Positions 62,578 through 64,000 of a stretch of 64,000 nucleotides of DNA are shown here, in pieces. Source of the DNA: Echinicola strongylocentroti (lineage in GTDB: Bacteria; Bacteroidota; Bacteroidia; Cytophagales; Cyclobacteriaceae); NCBI RefSeq assembly GCF_003260975.1, contig NZ_CP030041.1, forward strand, positions 5,397,501-5,461,500, given 5' to 3'. The position numbers were made by a program, and so were the translations under genes. The stretch's first letter is position 1. Each line of letters starts with the position of its first letter. The notes below the pieces were generated by a model. The model ran no database searches. It was not told the DNA's origin and was given only the letters and a program-made list of their open reading frames with translations.

Positions 62578-64000
62578 ATGGAGCAGCATACTATGGAGAC
62601 TTTAGAGAGAGATAGAATGGACGTTAAAATCCAAAGTAGTGATTTGATCAGTAGAGATTTGAGCTGGATCAAGTTTAACTACAGGGTGCTGGACCAGTCT
62701 CAGAAATTATCAAGGACGATTTTTGAAAAGCTCAAATTTTTGGCAATTACTGCTTCGAATTTAGATGAGTTTTTTATGATCAGGGTGGGATCTTTATATA
62801 ACTATCTTGATTATGATAAGGAGCGAATCGACTATTCCGGTTTGAGGGAAGATCCGTTTAAGGCCAAATTAATGGATGATGCACAGGGTTTTCATTTTGC
62901 CCAACATGATCATTTTCAGCATGAAATCCTCCCCAAGACCAAGGAGTCGGGTTTTGAATTGAGCAATGTCAAAAATCTCGACACTGATGAACAGGAAATC
63001 ATCAAGGAATACTTCTTTAAGGCAGTGTATCCCATGTTGACCCCGATGGTGTTTGATGGTTATCATACCTTTCCGATCCTGATGAACAAGCTTCTGATCT
63101 TTGGGGTAGTGACCATTAACCCAGGAGACAAGAAAGACAATAGGAAACTTTCCTTTGTGCAAATACCCTCCAACATACCACGTTTTTTTGAAATAGAACG
63201 TGAGGATGAGGTGGTCTATATCCCCATAGAGGAGGTGATCAGGGAGCACATTGTTTCCTTGTTTCGTAACGTGATCATCGAAAGTATAAATCTCTTCAGA
63301 ATCATTCGTAATGGTGATTTTACCTTGGAGGAGACGGAAGACATGGATTCCAATTTCTTGGAGGAAGTGAAACGTAAACTGAACGAACGTAAAACAGGGC
63401 GAGTGGTACGTGTCGAAGTAGAGGAGGGGTATAGCAAATGGATGATGAATTTGCTGAAAGATCGTTGGAATATCCAGAATGATTCCATATTCAAGATAAA
63501 GAAGGAAAGCATGCTGGATTTTACCAGTTTTTGGCAGATCATAGGAAACAAGAGGTTCAAAGACCGAATTCCACAGCCTCCAATGCAGGTGCCACCTTTA
63601 AGTTATCCGCTTACCGGAAGTCAGGATGTCTTCCAGGTCTTGAAGCAAAAGGATGTGTTGCTACACCATCCTTATAATAGTATGGAGCCTATTTTAGACC
63701 TTATCTACAAGGCGGCAGAAGACCCTAATGTGATGGCCATTAAAATGACCATTTATAGGTTGGCAAAACATTCAAGGATCACACAGGCACTGTTGAAGGC
63801 TGTTGAAAACGGAAAGCACGTTTCGGTACTGTTTGAAGTTAAGGCCCGATTTGATGAGGAAAACAATATGCAGGAAGCCAAAAGGCTACAGAAGGCAGGT
63901 TGTTTTGTGATTTATGGAGTGAGTAATTTTAAGACGCATACCAAGTTATTACTTATCGTCAAAAAGGATGAAAATAAGGTGACTAGGTTCGTACACCTTG
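62578..64000 (+). CDS. ppk1: Polyphosphate kinase 1 (5' part, continues beyond the window)
   Basis: The frame is open from ATG 62578 to the window edge, about 474 residues. PPK1 polymerises the gamma-phosphate of ATP into polyphosphate. The N-terminal domain shows SRDLSWIKFNYRVLDQSQKL and LAITASNLDEFFMIRVGSLY. The head domain follows (AVYPMLTPMVFDGYHTFPIL). The start of the catalytic core is YPLTGSQDVFQVLKQKDVLL, HHPYNSMEPILDLIYKAAED, MTIYRLAKHSRITQALLKAV, VSVLFEVKARFDEENNMQEA and the conserved KTHTKLLLIV carrying the His that is phosphorylated. Everything visible is intact. Confidence 0.93.
   Translation, partial: MEQHTMETLERDRMDVKIQSSDLISRDLSWIKFNYRVLDQSQKLSRTIFEKLKFLAITASNLDEFFMIRVGSLYNYLDYDKERIDYSGLREDPFKAKLMDDAQGFHFAQHDHFQHEILPKTKESGFELSNVKNLDTDEQEIIKEYFFKAVYPMLTPMVFDGYHTFPILMNKLLIFGVVTINPGDKKDNRKLSFVQIPSNIPRFFEIEREDEVVYIPIEEVIREHIVSLFRNVIIESINLFRIIRNGDFTLEETEDMDSNFLEEVKRKLNERKTGRVVRVEVEEGYSKWMMNLLKDRWNIQNDSIFKIKKESMLDFTSFWQIIGNKRFKDRIPQPPMQVPPLSYPLTGSQDVFQVLKQKDVLLHHPYNSMEPILDLIYKAAEDPNVMAIKMTIYRLAKHSRITQALLKAVENGKHVSVLFEVKARFDEENNMQEAKRLQKAGCFVIYGVSNFKTHTKLLLIVKKDENKVTRFVHL

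Overview
The window is a chromosomal segment of a Bacteroidota bacterium, most likely of the family Cyclobacteriaceae (Echinicola-like). This placement is inferred from gene content: the Wza/Wzc style exopolysaccharide locus, ATP-dependent PEP carboxykinase, the two-gene ergothioneine cassette, DUF1573 and Rhs-type proteins. TAnnTTTG-type promoter elements and starts with little Shine-Dalgarno support point the same way. No rRNA, tRNA or CRISPR array was recognised.

Layout. 1-2.9 kb is an accessory scrap zone. It holds the 3' end of an unrecognised, possibly Rhs-associated protein, an orphan lipoprotein, a frameshifted tail-fibre-like C-terminus, an IS200 transposase relic, an intact antitoxin/ParE-RelE toxin pair with a palindromic operator candidate, and broken Rhs core sequence studded with short hairpins. 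3-20 kb is housekeeping: a CDF metal exporter, GAPDH with a YdeI-type protein, replicative helicase DnaB, a quinone oxidoreductase-like enzyme, ETF beta/alpha with a bifunctional nuclease, a CNT nucleoside transporter, cyclophilin, PckA and a POT peptide transporter. Between these lie three kinds of intergenic repeat: three 242-bp structured units (5.67-6.36 kb), eight 22-bp units after dnaB, and a 178-bp MITE-like element after the nucleoside transporter. A 62-bp deletion derivative of that element lies at 41.06 kb.

20.7-40.3 kb is an exopolysaccharide locus. A plus-strand initiating sugar-phosphate transferase and a secreted PL20-type polysaccharide lyase face a long minus-strand series. 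Read in the direction of transcription this series is: Wza-like export lipoprotein, Wzc-like tyrosine autokinase, GT2, Wzy-like polymerase, polysaccharide pyruvyltransferase, two paralogous FemAB/CelD-like acyltransferases, polysaccharide deacetylase, two paralogous GT4 enzymes, a DUF354 protein and a hexapeptide acyltransferase. Together they could build, pyruvylate, acylate or deacetylate, polymerise, export and trim one polymer. Flanking spacers are long and AT-rich.

40.5-64 kb returns to core metabolism: deoxycytidylate deaminase, MurB, an aspartoacylase-like protein, EgtB/EgtD, TruA, phosphohexomutase, TrpS, a DUF1573 protein, glutaryl-CoA dehydrogenase, tryptophan 2,3-dioxygenase, an FAD oxidoreductase, a CoA-binding protein, GyrB and the start of polyphosphate kinase. 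Embedded at 49.3-53.7 kb is a second polysaccharide cassette: MBOAT O-acyltransferase, SGNH-like partner and secreted PL8-type lyase.

No wholly new system is proven. The best candidates are the duplicated FemAB-like acyltransferases with an unassigned C-terminal region, the MBOAT-SGNH-PL8 cassette, the 242-bp structured repeat array and the MITE family.
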